Assembly: GCA_032768795.1 (NCBI GenBank)
Contig: CP136490.1
Coordinates: forward strand, 7,874,001 to 7,938,000
Reading direction: 5' to 3'
DNA from: Tremella fuciformis
Lineage: Eukaryota; Basidiomycota; Tremellomycetes; Tremellales; Tremellaceae
DNA: 64,000 bases
How positions within the stretch are numbered: position 1 is the first letter of the stretch; every line of letters begins with the position of its first letter. Both the position numbers and the translations under genes were made by a program. Positions 22,580 to 33,903 of the stretch are shown in pieces. Below the pieces are notes generated by a model. That model saw nothing but the letters and a program-made list of their open reading frames with translations, was not told the origin of the DNA and made no database searches.

Positions 22580-23970
22580 ATGGCAGCGGCCACAGACGTG
22601 CTGCACACGACATCGTTCCTGCTAGTAGCTGGTGGCGTCGTAGGCGGGCTGTTGCTCTGGCCCGAAGGGTCGTCCGAGCTGGCCAGCTGGGTGTTCCAGC
22701 CCACAACACAAAGTCGGGGAGACAAGACGAGCAGCACGAGTCCGAGGGCGAAGAATGCTAAAGTTGGCGGCGGCGCACGACGGGCTGCGGGATACGATCC
22801 GACAGTACCGACTGGCAGCGAGCCGATCATCGCTGTTGATGGGTACGGACGGGCGGTGCAGGTCCCGCCTGATCTGCCCGTGGAGCTGTATGGAGCCTAT
22901 GGCCTGACGCCGCTACCGAGGGCGTATCAGCCTGGTGCGGCCCAAGACGTCCCCGAGCCAGGTAAGTCATGACACAGTGTGGCGATAATCGGTATGTCTT
23001 CAAGGTGTAGCTAAGCTCAGGTGCTGAACCAGACGGTACGGCGGCCGGTGGCGCCGCCGCCATTTCCCCCGCCCGCGGTCCAAGAGGCGATTTCGAATAC
23101 TCCGCCGACCCGCGCGCACACCTCGAGGCCCTGCAGCACGGCGTGCTCGGGCACTGGTACAGCGGCGCCATACCCGACGTGAGCGTCTCGCTGCTCGCCG
23201 TGCTGCTCAGCACCGTGGGCGTCATCGTGCTCTTCGGCAAACTGCTCGGCAGCGCATACGACACGTCGCCCACCGCGCCGGCGCTGCAGAGCGGGGACGC
23301 GTACGTGGCGCAGCAGTGCCGCGTGCGGCGGCAGGAGAAGCAGGACAAGAAGTCTACCGAGAAGATCGAGGAGCGGCTGCGGCGCGAGCTGGCCGAGGTG
23401 GAGCGCGAGCATATCCGGCGCGAGGGCGGCGGGGGCGCGCGCGAGGTGGAGCGCGCGAACGCGTGGAGGCAGCGGTTTGAGCGCACACGCAGTAAGGACG
23501 ACGAGAGGGTGAAGCGGATGATGAAGGAGGAAGGGGTGGACTTTGTCCAGCTGGACAAGAGGGAGCACAAGAAGATCCGGGACGACGAGCGCCAGGCGGC
23601 GGCGAAGAGGGCGGGGCGCGAGGGCTCGAGCCGCGAGCGCGAGCGCTCGAGCGCTGAGCGGACTAGGGAAAGGGAGAAGGAGAAGGAGAAGGAAAAAGAC
23701 AAGGACAAGGACAAGGACAAGAAGGAAGGCGGGCGCAGGTCGTTTGGCGATTGGTTGAGGCAGACCCTGCTGGGTCGAGATGGCGCCAGTACCAACGGCA
23801 CCAAGGAGAAAGACCCCAAAGACACCAAGGAGCCCGAGAGGCGGCCGAAGCAGATCGCGCCGGGTGTCGAGCTGGTGGACGACGCGACGGCGCAGCAGGC
23901 GTCGCAACGACACCAGCGTCAGGCGCAGGAGACGGCGGAGCGACTGAGGACACGCCCGGGAGATCAGTAG
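22580..23970 (+). CDS. Unrecognised two-TM protein with charged tail
   Basis: Two exons (22580-22961, 23033-23970; 71-nt intron, GTAAGT...CCAG) give 439 residues with closing phases. There is a hydrophobic segment near the N-terminus (TSFLLVAGGVVGGLLLW) and a second near residue 185 (VSVSLLAVLLSTVGVIVLFG). The C-terminal 220 residues are a highly charged helix: RERE, then an EK/DK repeat encoded by GAGAAG and GACAAG units. The second exon is unusually GC-rich, with many GCGC runs between 23040 and 23660. The protein ends RTRPGDQ. I do not recognise it. The layout suggests a membrane-anchored coiled-coil protein; that is inference. Confidence 0.7.
23660..23722 (+). repeat. GAGAAG/GACAAG simple repeat in coding sequence
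   Basis: Short tandem hexamers encode alternating Glu-Lys then Asp-Lys within the charged tail of the two-TM orphan protein. Confidence 0.7.
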
Positions 23971-24288
23971 TCAGCGTGTCGTGGCGGTTGAGCGCATTCA
24001 TATGAGCTACTACACTACACCCAGACAGACCTCTACCTGGTCTATCTCTCGTCTATGGACTACTCTCGTAAACGGTAAACGTGACAATGTCCTCGGACGC
24101 TAGCGCAGTGAAGCGCGGGCCGGCGACCGGGACCCTGGGTATATATGCTGGAAAGGGAATATTAAATGCGGGTATCAATGCAGATGTGGGGGAAGACCAA
24201 GATGATGAAAGCGCGAGGTGGAACTCGCGCATGGGACCGTCAGGTTACCCATGTAATGCAAGGGGATGGAGGAGGGGCGTTGAGCCAT

Positions 24289-25896
24289 TTACAGCTTGAG
24301 CTGCTTGGGCTGCTCCCAGGTGTACGCCGGGTTACCAAAGTGGCCGTACGAAGCGGTCTTGAGGTAGATGGGGTTTTGCAGGTTGAGCTCACGTACTGGA
24401 CGGTCAGCGGACGCACTTGTCCAGCCAGCAGACTGAACCCACCAATCACACCAGGGCGGAGGTCGTAGTTCTTGCGCACAATGTCGACGAGCTCGGCGTC
24501 CGACTTCTTGCCGGTGCCGTACGAGTCGACGTAGATGGAGAGGGGCTCGGCGACACCGATGGCGTACGAGAGCTGGACGAGGACACGGCGGGCAAGGCCG
24601 GCTGCGACGAGGGACTTGGCGATCCATCGGGCAGTGTAGGCGGCAGATCGGTCGACCTTGGACCAGTCCTTGCCGGAGAAGGCACCACCACCGTGGGCTC
24701 CCCAACCACCGTAGGTGTCGACGATGATCTTTCGGCCGGTGAGACCGGCGTCACCCTGAGGGCCACCAATGACGAAACGGCCGGAAGGCTGGATGTGGAA
24801 GACGGTGCGCTCGTCGAGGAGATTCTTGGGGATGACCTTCTTGACGATCTTCTCGATGATCTCAGAGCGCAGGTCCTCGGTGGTGATCTCCTCGGCGTGC
24901 TGAGTCGAGATGACGACGGTGTCAACGCGAACGGGGATAACAGCACCGGACGGGTCCTTCTTGTACTCGACGGTGACCTGGGTCTTGGAGTCGGGGCGGA
25001 GCCAGCCGAGAGAGCCGTCACGGCGGGCAGAGGCGAGAGCAGCGTTGAGCTTGTGCGAAAGGACGATGGTCAGAGGCATCATCTCGGGAGTCTCGTCGGT
25101 GGCATAGCCGAACCTGCGCGTCAATTTGATATCCTGACGATGATTGCGTTTCAAAGGGCGGTCACTTGGGGCACGCGACTCACATGATACCCTGGTCACC
25201 GGCACCGATGTTCTCGAGGCTACCGTGGTCGAGACCCTGGGCAATATCGGGCGACTGCTGCTCAATGGCGACGAGCACGTTGCAGGTCTTGTAGTCGAAG
25301 CCCTTGTCGGACGAGTCGTAGCCAATCTGCTTGATGGTGTCACGGACGACCTTTTGGAAGTCGACCTGGGCCTTGGTGGTGATCTCACCGAAGACCTGCA
25401 GAATGTCAGCTGGCTGTCGCTACGGATTGACGTCAACTGACCATGATCATACCGGTCTTGGAAGCGGTCTCGCAAGCGACCTTGGAGAACGGGTCCTGAG
25501 CGAGACAGGCATCGAGGATGGCGTCCGAGACCTGGTCACAGATCTTGTCGGGGTGGCCCTCACCGACAGACTCGGAGGTGAAGAGGAAGCTGATTGGGGA
25601 AGGCATGACGTGATTTGATGAGAGTAGTTATGGCCGAGGCGAGTCGCGAAGCGAGCGGTGGGGAAAGACAAGCGAGCAAGGGCACAGTGTCGGTGGCGAT
25701 GACATGACGTGCGAGAAGAAAGGAATGGGCAGGAGGAATGGTATCAGCGCTGATCTTTCATGGACACAGACAAGAGCGACAAGGTGCGAGTTGAAGCAGC
25801 AACGTGCGCTCGGAAGTGAAGAGGTGATAAGACTCACTGGCCAGCGGGGAGCTCGTGGCTGAGGCCGTTGGCGGAACCGTTGAGAACGCCGGTCAT
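24289..25896 (-). CDS. SAM2: S-adenosylmethionine synthetase
   Basis: Makes S-adenosylmethionine from methionine and ATP. Signatures after splicing: [17 protein letters not shown], the [12 protein letters not shown] hexapeptide region, [30 protein letters not shown] and the P-loop GGGAFSGKD, ending [11 protein letters not shown]. Start at 25896 ([19 protein letters not shown]). Introns: 25590-25837 (248 nt, far longer than the local norm and pyrimidine-rich), about 25398-25442, about 25123-25182 and one near 24390-24440 that joins GVI to VRELNLQNP. The long first intron right after a short first exon could carry regulatory elements. All catalytic motifs are intact. The gene symbol follows yeast usage; a single copy is assumed. 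Confidence 0.95.
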
Positions 25897-26343
25897 TGTG
25901 CTTTCTTTTGATAGGTCGTGAGAGGAAGACGTCAGGTCAAGCTGCAAACAAACGAGCAGATGAGAGAGAGAGGTATTGAACAAGAAAGTCGAGATGGTAC
26001 GAGGGAGGGGAGGGGCGGAGGTGCAGAGGGGGAAAGACGGACCGATGGCGTTATTTTCTTTTTCGGGCGGCGACCTCCGATTTCCGAAAATTCTGGGGGA
26101 CCGAAGCTAGTTTAGGCACGGATCAAAGAAAAGTCGATTATTACGCAGACACCTTTCGCGCCTATTACACTCTCGCCCCTGGCTGATAGGTATCGTCGTT
26201 CATCTCATACATCTACACCTCGAGTATGACTAGATGACTAGATGACCATCTACGTTTTATCCAATAATAGGTCGTGTCCGTGATCATGATTCCCAGATCC
26301 AGGTCCATCACCGCGAGAAAGCCTGAAGACGTTGCCGAGGCAC
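25897..26343. other. Intergenic: SAM synthetase promoter and transporter 3' flank
   Basis: Contains the SAM synthetase 5' region (a T-rich tract near 26050 on plus) and a short direct repeat GACTAGATGACTAGATGACC near 26226. No gene. Confidence 0.4.
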
Positions 26344-28194
26344 CTAGACGCGCTCGCTGTGCGAGACGCTTTTCTTGTCCTCCTCGTTGAAGGTCTCCTG
26401 GCGCACGCGGTTCTGCATCGCCTCCATGGCCATCTTGCGTCCGGTCTTGGTCGGGTAGTCGAATACCAAGGACACCTCCTCGATGGTCAGACCCTTGGTC
26501 TCGGGGAAGTAGAAGTAGATGACGATGACGTAGCAGACGTCGATGGCGATGTAAACGGCGTAGTATTTCCAGGTGAGCTTGGCGAGGGCGATCGGGTTGA
26601 CAAACTGGTTGAAGGCGTTGGCGGCATTCTGAAAGGCGACGTAGATGCTGGCGGGGTCAGCTGGTGCTCCTGCCACTGATCAAGGGAAACTCACGCCAAG
26701 CCCTTGGTGCGGAGCGCGTAAGGCATGATCTCGGTCGGGTACGAGTAGTTGAGCGGGGTCCAGGCAATGTCGTAGCTTCCATAGAAGAGGAAGAGGAACG
26801 GAATGGCAGCTAGACCGAGCTTCTTGTTCCCAGTCTGGGCAAAGCCGGCGTTGAAGCCCATGACAAAGCAGTACGAGATGATCATACCAATGGTCGAGGT
26901 GAGGAACAGCGGGCGGCGACCGAATCGCTCGACGTTGAGGGCGGCTGTCTCGGCGAGCACCAAGTTCCACGCGGCGAGACCGACGTTGATTCCGAGCTGC
27001 TTGGTGGCCTGAGTGACACCGAGCGCCTTGAGCGCCGGGGTGAGGTAGTACGAGACGATACCGTTACCGACCCAGTTGGTGCCGACAGTGATGAGCGTGG
27101 AGACGATGAGACGCTTCCTGTTGGGGGCGGTGGCGATCAGGTCAGACTGACTTTCAGCCCAGAATCCAGCGCAGGAGATATTGACTCACGTATTTGGTCT
27201 TGCTGGAGACCTCCTCGAGCTCGAGGGTGTAGCGGATCTCGTCGAGCTCCCAGGCAACGAGGGCGTCGTTCTCGTCGCCGTTGGCGTGGTACTTGGTCAG
27301 GATGGCCTTGCCTTCCTCGATCTTGCCCTGCTTGATGAGGAAACGAGGCGACTCGGGGGCGAACAAGAGGATCGAGACGACGGCGATGGGGCCGATAATG
27401 ATGAAGATGCACGGGAAGCGCCACGACCACTCCGACTTGATGTAGTAGCCGGCGAGACACAGGGCACCGCTGGTGAGCGAGCCGGTGTAGTAGAAGCCTT
27501 CCCTTTAGCATGGTCCTTGGGCGTATGTGAGTAGGCTTACCGTAGTACATGGTGGCAAGGGGCGAGCGAAGACGAGGGTGGGCGATCTCCTGCAGGAGAG
27601 CGGGCGCGCCGACCTTGGTCATGGATCCACCGGCACCGATGATGACACGCGCTGTGGCGTCAGTACGAGTGAATCCTACCGGGAGATGGATTCGACTTAC
27701 AGCCCATGAAGTGGTGGACGTTGGGGGACAGGGCGTTCCAGATGGCGCCGACCACGATGAGGAACGAGCCGATGTAGACACACATCTTGCGACCCCATAC
27801 TCGGCAGATCCACGAGGCGGGGAAACCAAAGACGATACCGGGCAGGAAGATACAGGCGGCGATGAGACCAAGCCAGTTACCGGCGGGCTTGCCCATGTAC
27901 CTATCATCAGGTCAGGCGTATTTTCGTCATTCAACGGCGAGAAGACTCACGCGTTCCATTTGGGCAGCGACTGGAGACCCGTCAAGAGCGACTGGTCGTA
28001 CCCGAGGTAGAAGGGGCACAGCATGCAGCCAAAACAGTGAAAAATGTTCATGCGAAGTGCAGGATCGTTCCACCATTGCTTGGCGGTGTTGTCTGTGAGT
28101 CAATCAGCGCTACTCGCACATCACACCGGGACACAACTGTCAGAGGCCGAAAGGCAGGGGACTCACTGGGGATTGTCGCAAAGTGCGGCGCCAT
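26344..28194 (-). CDS. MFS sugar transporter (SP family)
   Basis: Twelve-TM sugar porter of the fungal hexose/lactose permease type. Start at 28194 (MAPHFATIP). After several short introns the exons read FYLGYDQSLLTGLQSL, GLIAACIFLPGIVFGFP, the loop motif CRVWGRK, GARVIIGAGGSM, the PESPRFLI signature, the second loop VERFGRRPLF, WTPLNYSYPTEIMP and the closing PETKG signature, followed by a charged cytosolic tail ending SHSERV. At least seven introns of 45-80 nt are needed (for example near 27900-27950, 27660-27700, 27490-27540, 27135-27190, 26640-26695). The substrate cannot be read from sequence; sequences of this kind include glucose, lactose and quinate-type carriers. Borders are good; internal junctions are approximate. 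Confidence 0.88.
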
Positions 28195-29033
28195 GTTGCC
28201 TGTCGAAACGGTTTGTTTGCCCGTCGAGTACCGTCGAAAACAATAGACGTGTGGGGAAGAACGGTCGAGCGCGAATCCCCTTTGCGAGATTATATCTCTT
28301 CACACCAACCCCCGGTCCCGCCACGACCGAAAATGGGAGCCCCCCGGGCCGGACGATCCCGAGAGTCATCGCCTGGCAACAGGGTTGAAATGAACGAACA
28401 TGCTTGGGCGTCCATGCCGGCGGCCGGAAGACCGGCGGTATCTCTGAATCATACCTTCAGGGTAGTCCGTGTGTTCAGGGAACCCAATATTCGCCACCCC
28501 GCTTTGAACCCAAAGGCCCCCTCACGGACCCTCGAAAGGCATGCCCTTGGATTCCCTTGGCTCGACCCCGGAGATCCCGACACCGTTCCATCGAGACAGG
28601 TGCTCTCCTCACCACTCTGCAGTGGGCATCGTCTCCCCCAACTTAGACAGAAGCGGGCCTCCGTGTATGCGGTGGGACAGTGGCGGGGCCAGGTAAAGTC
28701 GCCCGGGGATGCCGATGGATACCGAGACCGTCAGCATGTCCTGGTCATGGCATTGTTGGGCCTTGTTGAACAAGGCCCGGGTGGACCGAGCGCGTCCGGC
28801 GGCGCTGAGATAAAAACAGCACGGTTCGGAAGGAGCACGGAAGTGACCATGCCCAGAAGAGCAAAGAGCAGGGTTGCATCACATTTCCTGAACATCACGG
28901 ATACACGGACACACGCTCGCTAGCATCGGTTACACCGACTGGGCAGGTCGAAAGGACCCGGAAGGCCACGGCCTCAACGGTACTCTGGCAGCGATGACCA
29001 ATACTTCCACGAGCGCTGCGTGGGCTGCGATCA
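28195..29033. other. Intergenic, no supported gene
   Basis: 840 bp between the transporter start and the Pol X stop. One open plus-strand frame (about 28183-28923) has proline/arginine-rich unstructured composition and no splice logic. I do not support it as a gene. The region should hold the transporter promoter. Confidence 0.4.
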
Positions 29034-30862
29034 TCAGCCATCAAGTCGCTTACGAAGATTGCGGGCATGCGCACGCGCACGCACCTCGAGATAGGGCAGT
29101 CCGAGCTGTGCGATCAGTACCTCGTCCGATTGTTTGGTGGCGCGTGGCGTGATGGAACAACGATGGGCGCACACTCACCTTTTCGAAAATCTCCTCTTCG
29201 CTCTTGACGATGATCTCGGTACCGGGCTCGACCCATGCTGAACGTTCAGACGTTTTCCTGGCGCTCACACCCTCCTTTGCTCCTGGACTCACTAGAGGTC
29301 TATGCGCGTCAGCGTGGGAACGGACGGCGTCGACGGCGCTCCGTTGGGCTCACCTGATCCGCCTGCCTTTGCCCCATCGCATACTCATTCAGCACCCAGC
29401 CCTTCCCCATTGCGCGCAGGCGCAGCTTCTTCATGAGGGTGTCATCGCCCGTGTTGCCCAGCAACATATATGGCAGGCTGTCGACGGGGCAGAGGCGGAT
29501 GTCAACTTGCCGATGAATCGCATTGGGCTTGCCGGGCAGCCGGCTCAAGCCGCAAAGCTTCTTCTCGCCTGAAGTCTCAGTTACAAGTCACCAGTTACGA
29601 CGGCCGGATGATCGGCCGATCGCTCGGCTCACCTTTGGAGAACATCTTGGTAGGTTCCAGCAGGCCTCCCTGATACATCGCCGAAAGGACGCGACCCATG
29701 ATGCTCGACGGGTCAGGTCCGGTCCTCTTGGCCGTTTCATCCGGCACGCGCTTCGGGTAGGAACGAATGGTCAGCTGTGCACATCGCGCTTGCAGATTCG
29801 CAGATCTGCGCTCACTCGTGCCACACCACCATGTCGACGTCAGAAGAGACGACCTCGCCACGACGGTAGCTGCCCATGATCTCGAACCCGACTGACGAGT
29901 CAGCACACCTCACCTACTCACACAACATTCTCTCACTCGTCGGGTCAAGCTTGTGTAGCGCCGATCTGAAGATCTTCTCAAACTCCTCCACCTCGGTCCG
30001 CGGCATCATCATCTCCATCTCGTCCGCATAGGTCAGGGCGAGCTGAAGGTCAACGCGGCGTCCTCGGTCGGACGGGCGGACCGGCCTTCTGCCCATCGGT
30101 GATCTTCTTACCAAACTCCTTTTCCGTACTGGCCAGGAGATCTTGGTATGTTCGGGCGCCGTGCTCGGCACTATGACTCAGCTCAGTCTCCCAAAGAAAA
30201 CGCACAGGATCCGAGCGCGCTTGGCGCCAATCCCGTGGACCCGGTTGAACTTGACCATGGCTTTCCATTCGTCGTCGAGTGACTCGATCTCGGGCGCGAA
30301 GCCTAGCGTGAGGAGCCGGTCGACCACTCGCCAGGTGACACCGTTCTGCCTCGTCAGCTGGCCGACTTCATCTGTCGATTGCTCACCTCTCGGTGCAAGA
30401 CTCGCTCCAGGTCGGCCACCTTGAGTGTCGGCTTGTCGCGCGGATCCGGCCCAGCGAGGAGGTGTACGGCTCGTAAGCCAGCACGGTAGTCGGGTCCAGC
30501 TAAGTATGAGCGAGACGGGCCTTCGTCAGTATCGGGAACCGACTCGTATTTGGCTTGAGGCCGCGCCAAGACTGCAAGTCCCTCAAAGTCGACAGAAGCA
30601 GCTTGGTGTCGATCTCAAGGTCGGCGTAGTCTGGCAATTAGCTCTTGCTACCACTTGAGCATGCTGACTCGCCAGCTCCATAGTTCTTCTCGATGGCCTT
30701 GTGGTACTTGACCAAATGCGGGCTTTCAAGGTTGGTAGGAGATGTGGAGAGAGACCGGACGCGACCCAGAGGGGCGAGCGAACGCCCGCCTAGCATTGGG
30801 ATAGTCCGGGAGAGACTCGCGAGCGCGGTAAGCCCGGCGACTCGGAGCATCCTGGTCGACAT
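29034..30862 (-). CDS. Family X DNA polymerase (Pol beta-like) with mitochondrial-type leader
   Basis: Gap-filling DNA polymerase. The ATG at 30862 gives MSTRMLRVAGLTALASLSRT and continues with Arg and Ser and no acids up to RVRSLSTSP, a typical mitochondrial presequence. Then come a helical N-domain (HLVKYHKAIEKNYG), the HhH element VHGIGAKRAR, the fingers region YADEMEMMMPRTEVEEFEKI, the nucleotidyl-transferase motif GSYRRGE with catalytic Asp pair in SSDVDMVV, and the third Asp in HRQVDIRLCP. The palm/thumb end is LMKKLRLRAMGKGWVLNEY, then EIFEK-LGLPYLEV. Where Pol beta has YFTGS, this protein has LLGNTGDD. About eight short introns are needed and their borders are approximate. The catalytic triad is intact. 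Mitochondrial base excision repair is the inferred role. Confidence 0.82.
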
Positions 30863-31430
30863 CTTGCAGGTTGGATATGCACAGAGAGGAGTATACACAG
30901 TCGTCGTGAGTAGTCAGGTGTGAACAGGCAGAGTCAACAGTCAGTCATTTGCAAGACTTGATGGTCAATGATGGGCTTGTGATTGGGTTTGATGACTTTC
31001 TGAGACGCGTCAGAGGGGGTTGGTGACCTTTTTGTCTTCGTGGCTCGCAGGACGCGCAAGGCGGCGAGCGATGGCGCTCGGACCGCTAATCTCCTGGTTC
31101 AGGCGTGTCAGCTTCTTCGAGCGTTTCTTCCCGGGGAGGCATGGTGCCCGGGCTTGAAACGAGCGTCGGCGTCGGCTTCAATTGATCAGATATAGCGTGG
31201 GCTGGCTCTCAGCGCCGTGCTCTACTGGCAGAGATGCAATGTTCAACGAACACCCAGAGAGCTTCCCGAGCCCTCGCCGCGCATCCTTCAGAATAGCCCA
31301 AAGAGGCAATATCTCCACGTGTCAGCTCGGCCGCGTCGTGCTGTACGAGACTACTGTACTTCGGTCATTTCTAAAGCTGACTTGCCATAAGGTCAACAGC
31401 TCGGCGACACCAGGCAAGAGGACGATCGCA
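30863..31430. other. Divergent intergenic region
   Basis: Shared upstream region of the Pol X gene (minus) and DPM3 (plus). Nothing else recognisable. Confidence 0.4.
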
Positions 31431-31836
31431 ATGTCCAAGGGCACGCGCTTCCTGTTCGTGGTACTCCCCCTAGTCGCGCTGTACCTGCTCGCTCTCTTTC
31501 ACCTCATCCCCGTTCCGCTGCTCTCGGACGAACATGCCGACCAGATTCTGCCTGTTGTGAGTTCATTAGCTCTAAACAAGAGGACTATCTCGGGAGGGTC
31601 AGGAATGACGCTGATCATGTCATAGCTGCCATTCTGGCTGCTTGTCTCGTTTGGCGCGTACTCCCTCACAAGCCTTGGCCTCGGTCTGATCAGTTTCCGG
31701 GATTGCCCAGAAGCCTACGAGAGTCTGTTGAAGGAGGTGTGCTCCCCTTGTGCTGCAGGTTGGTGACGGGTGAACTGACGAGTAGATCACACAGGCGAAG
31801 AACGAGCTGCGGGATCAAGGAGTAGATGTGGATTGA
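31431..31836 (+). CDS. DPM3: Dolichol-phosphate mannosyltransferase subunit 3
   Basis: Small ER membrane subunit that anchors the Dpm1 catalytic subunit, which makes dolichyl-phosphate mannose for GPI anchors and glycosylation. Three exons, 31431-31556, 31626-31736 and 31786-31836, sum to 96 codons with phases closing, giving 95 residues, the usual Dpm3 length. There are two hydrophobic segments (LFVVLPLVALYLLALFHL and LPFWLLVSFGAYSLTSLG), followed by the conserved cytosolic part FRDCPEAYESLLKEITQAKN and the end GVDVD. Such short genes are easy to miss because each exon is small. Convergent with DID4, 180 bp away. Confidence 0.92.
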
Positions 31837-32016
31837 GCCGAAGAGAGGTGGTCGGCTGAGGGAGGAGCATGTACGACGAAACGACCGAGCCTATGGCCAT
31901 GACACCATCATTGCATACAAATGACATACATTGTTTGCGCAGGGAAATGGGCGCAGAGGGGTATAGATCGAGACTGATGGTACAGCTGGCCACAGCGGAC
32001 AGGCGATCCAGAGACA

Positions 32017-32880
32017 TCAACTCGACAACAGGTCGGCCATTTCTCTCCGCATCTTTTGCAGTTCCTCTTCGCTCTCTTCTTCTTCCGGTTGCGCCTGGGA
32101 GTCAGCTCCAGACTCGCCATCATAAGACGCGGTCGTACTGGCAATTCTCCCCCGACCTTCCCTGCCTGTCCGAGCTTGCCGTCTGTCAGCTCGAACAGCA
32201 CTTTGTCCACCTCTGCGTCTGCCTCTTCTTCCAGCTCCTCGTCGTCTACGGAATCTAGCGTCTCCTCCATCATTTCCTCCATGATCCCGGACTATGATCA
32301 GCTCGACTGTGCTACTGTAAGGGGAAGTGCGCACCTTCATCATCTCCATGGACATCTCCCGCATGGTGGCGCTTAGTTGAGGAAGCTTGACCAGCTGATT
32401 TGTCGATTTCATAATCTCGGTGCTCTTCTGAAATGCGCCAGTAACTTTCACCATTGCTGCAGGTCAATATGGCTTGAACACTCGTCCGAGAAGGCTGAAA
32501 GGGATCAAGAGGCGATACTCACATAATTGATGTTGTAGTTGCATTTGCACGCTCGAGAGCCTGGCCTTCGAGCTGACCAGCCGATCTCGTTGCTTGTTTG
32601 CGCGTACGAGCTCCTTCGCCAACATCCGTGCTGACTTTACGTCGTTCTTCTTTGCCAATGCTTTGAGCTCTTGCCGCGCCTTGTTGGCGTGTCGCTCAAG
32701 CTACCGAGTCAGCTAGGCCCAGGGTGACACGCAGGAGCGGCGGGCCAAGCTGATCTAGCTCACGTTTTGTATCTCTCGGTCAAGCTGTCTCTGCTGTGCC
32801 CGAAGCTTGCCCTGCCAGTCCCGTACCTTCTCCTCTGGTGTTGGTCCGTATATGAATCGGTTGATCGATTTCATCGCCAT
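32017..32880 (-). CDS. DID4: ESCRT-III subunit Did4/Vps2 (CHMP2)
   Basis: Component of the ESCRT-III polymer acting on multivesicular bodies. Start at 32880 (MAMKSINRFIYGPTPEEKVR). The basic helical core follows: QRQLDREIQN, LERHANKARQELKALAKKND, RANKQRDRLVSSKARL, then KVTGAFQKSTEIMKSTNQLV and MREMSMEMMK. The acidic C-terminal half (EEMMEETLDSVDDEELEEEA, DKVLFEL) leads to the end ESEEELQKMRREMADLLSS, whose last helix is an MIM-type motif that binds Vps4. Introns lie near 32699-32762, 32459-32521, 32287-32331 and 32099-32144. Total length is near 220 residues, normal for the family. Confidence 0.92.
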
Positions 32881-33903
32881 GATGCTCTCTGAGGCTTGGC
32901 CGGCCACGACAATCCTGAAGATCCGGCGATAGCGTTGACAAGAGGCAGCCTTCGACTCAAGAGCCGGGACCTGACGCCTACACGAGCGATGTATGTGAAG
33001 TTATTGAAGGTTAGATCAAGGCAAGTACACGACGTATGATAGAGTGGCCACTGGCCGGCAGCTTGAAGCGCGGACTACGCCGAATCTCCGGCCTTCGCGT
33101 CTTTCGGATCCGAGGGCGGCGTGGATGACGGTGTTGCGCTTTGGCGCCTGCTTTTCAGCGTAGCTCTTACGGGGCGAATTTCTGCGGGTGTCCCTGGAAC
33201 GAAAACGGTAAATGGGGGAATTAAATAAGAAAATTCCGGCCATTCTGATTTCATCAGCACAATCCTAATATGCATTGTGTCCTTGCCAAATTGCCTTTCA
33301 TCAGAGAATAAAGATCTATGCATGAGGCTGATGCATGGAATGATCTCTGTAGCAGAACCAATCGCCTACATAGCTACTGCCATACCCTGCCCTATCATTG
33401 CACCAAAATGGTTACAATAGCGCAAGTCTGACAAGACTGCAATAGGCTTGCCAGGTGGCAGCTGTGACATAGCCCCTGTGACCAGCTTGGCATGCCTATG
33501 ATCATCTGATCAGCCTAGCATGCCCAACAAGCACTTGCGCATCTCTTGATGAAGTGCTTTAGCTTGCAACTAATCAATGTTCTACAGTACATCCGGCTTT
33601 GCCGGATGCTTGACCCGTAAGGGCTGCGATGGCTGCGCCGCTAGGCGCAAGGGGGGGTCTTGGGGGGGTGTCCCACCCCCCCATGTCTAACGGAACCAAA
33701 GAACAAGGAATTGCATTAGGTTTTCCAAATTGCCTGAGAACCAATAACTTGAATACCTGATTAGAAATTCAGAGCTAAAAAAGAATTGAAATAACGAGCT
33801 ACGCCCTATCGCGCACTTTCCTGCACGATCTACCTAGTACATTCAGATCTTGATTGTTCACAACGAGGAGCAAGCACAGAGCCAAAGCGGTGAGGAGGAT
33901 GAT
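32881..33903. other. Intergenic with hairpin-rich, partly AT-rich segment
   Basis: About 1 kb between the DID4 start and NBS1. The stretch 33240-33800 is visibly more AT-rich and different in texture from its neighbours. It contains three consecutive perfect hairpins and two G7 tracts (see the repeat entry). Small open frames at 33016-33323 have no support. Confidence 0.5.
33591..33683. repeat. Three consecutive hairpins with G-tracts, possible mobile-element remnant
   Basis: Perfect stem-loops at 33591-33607 (ATCCGGC, loop TTT), 33634-33649 (TGCGCC, loop GCTA) and 33661-33683 (TGGGGGGGTG, loop TCC). A further G7 run lies just before the third. Such GC hairpin clusters in an AT-rich surround resemble the ends of non-autonomous transposons. 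No terminal repeats or target duplication could be recognised by eye. Confidence 0.45.

Noticed and set aside
23017..23913. 298-codon antisense open frame in the GC-rich exon
   Set aside because: Leu/Arg/Pro-rich low complexity created by the GC-rich sense strand.
24417..25440. Plus-strand open frames opposite SAM synthetase
   Set aside because: Asp/Gly/Leu/Val-rich shadows of a highly biased, conserved minus-strand gene.
28183..28923. 246-codon plus-strand open frame
   Set aside because: Overlaps the transporter start on the other strand, has no domain, and Arg/Pro-rich random-like composition.
33670..33700. Helitron 3' end (hairpin followed by CTAA)
   Set aside because: The hairpin is only 3 nt from CTAA, the base after it is C not T, and no 5' TC end or Rep/helicase was seen.
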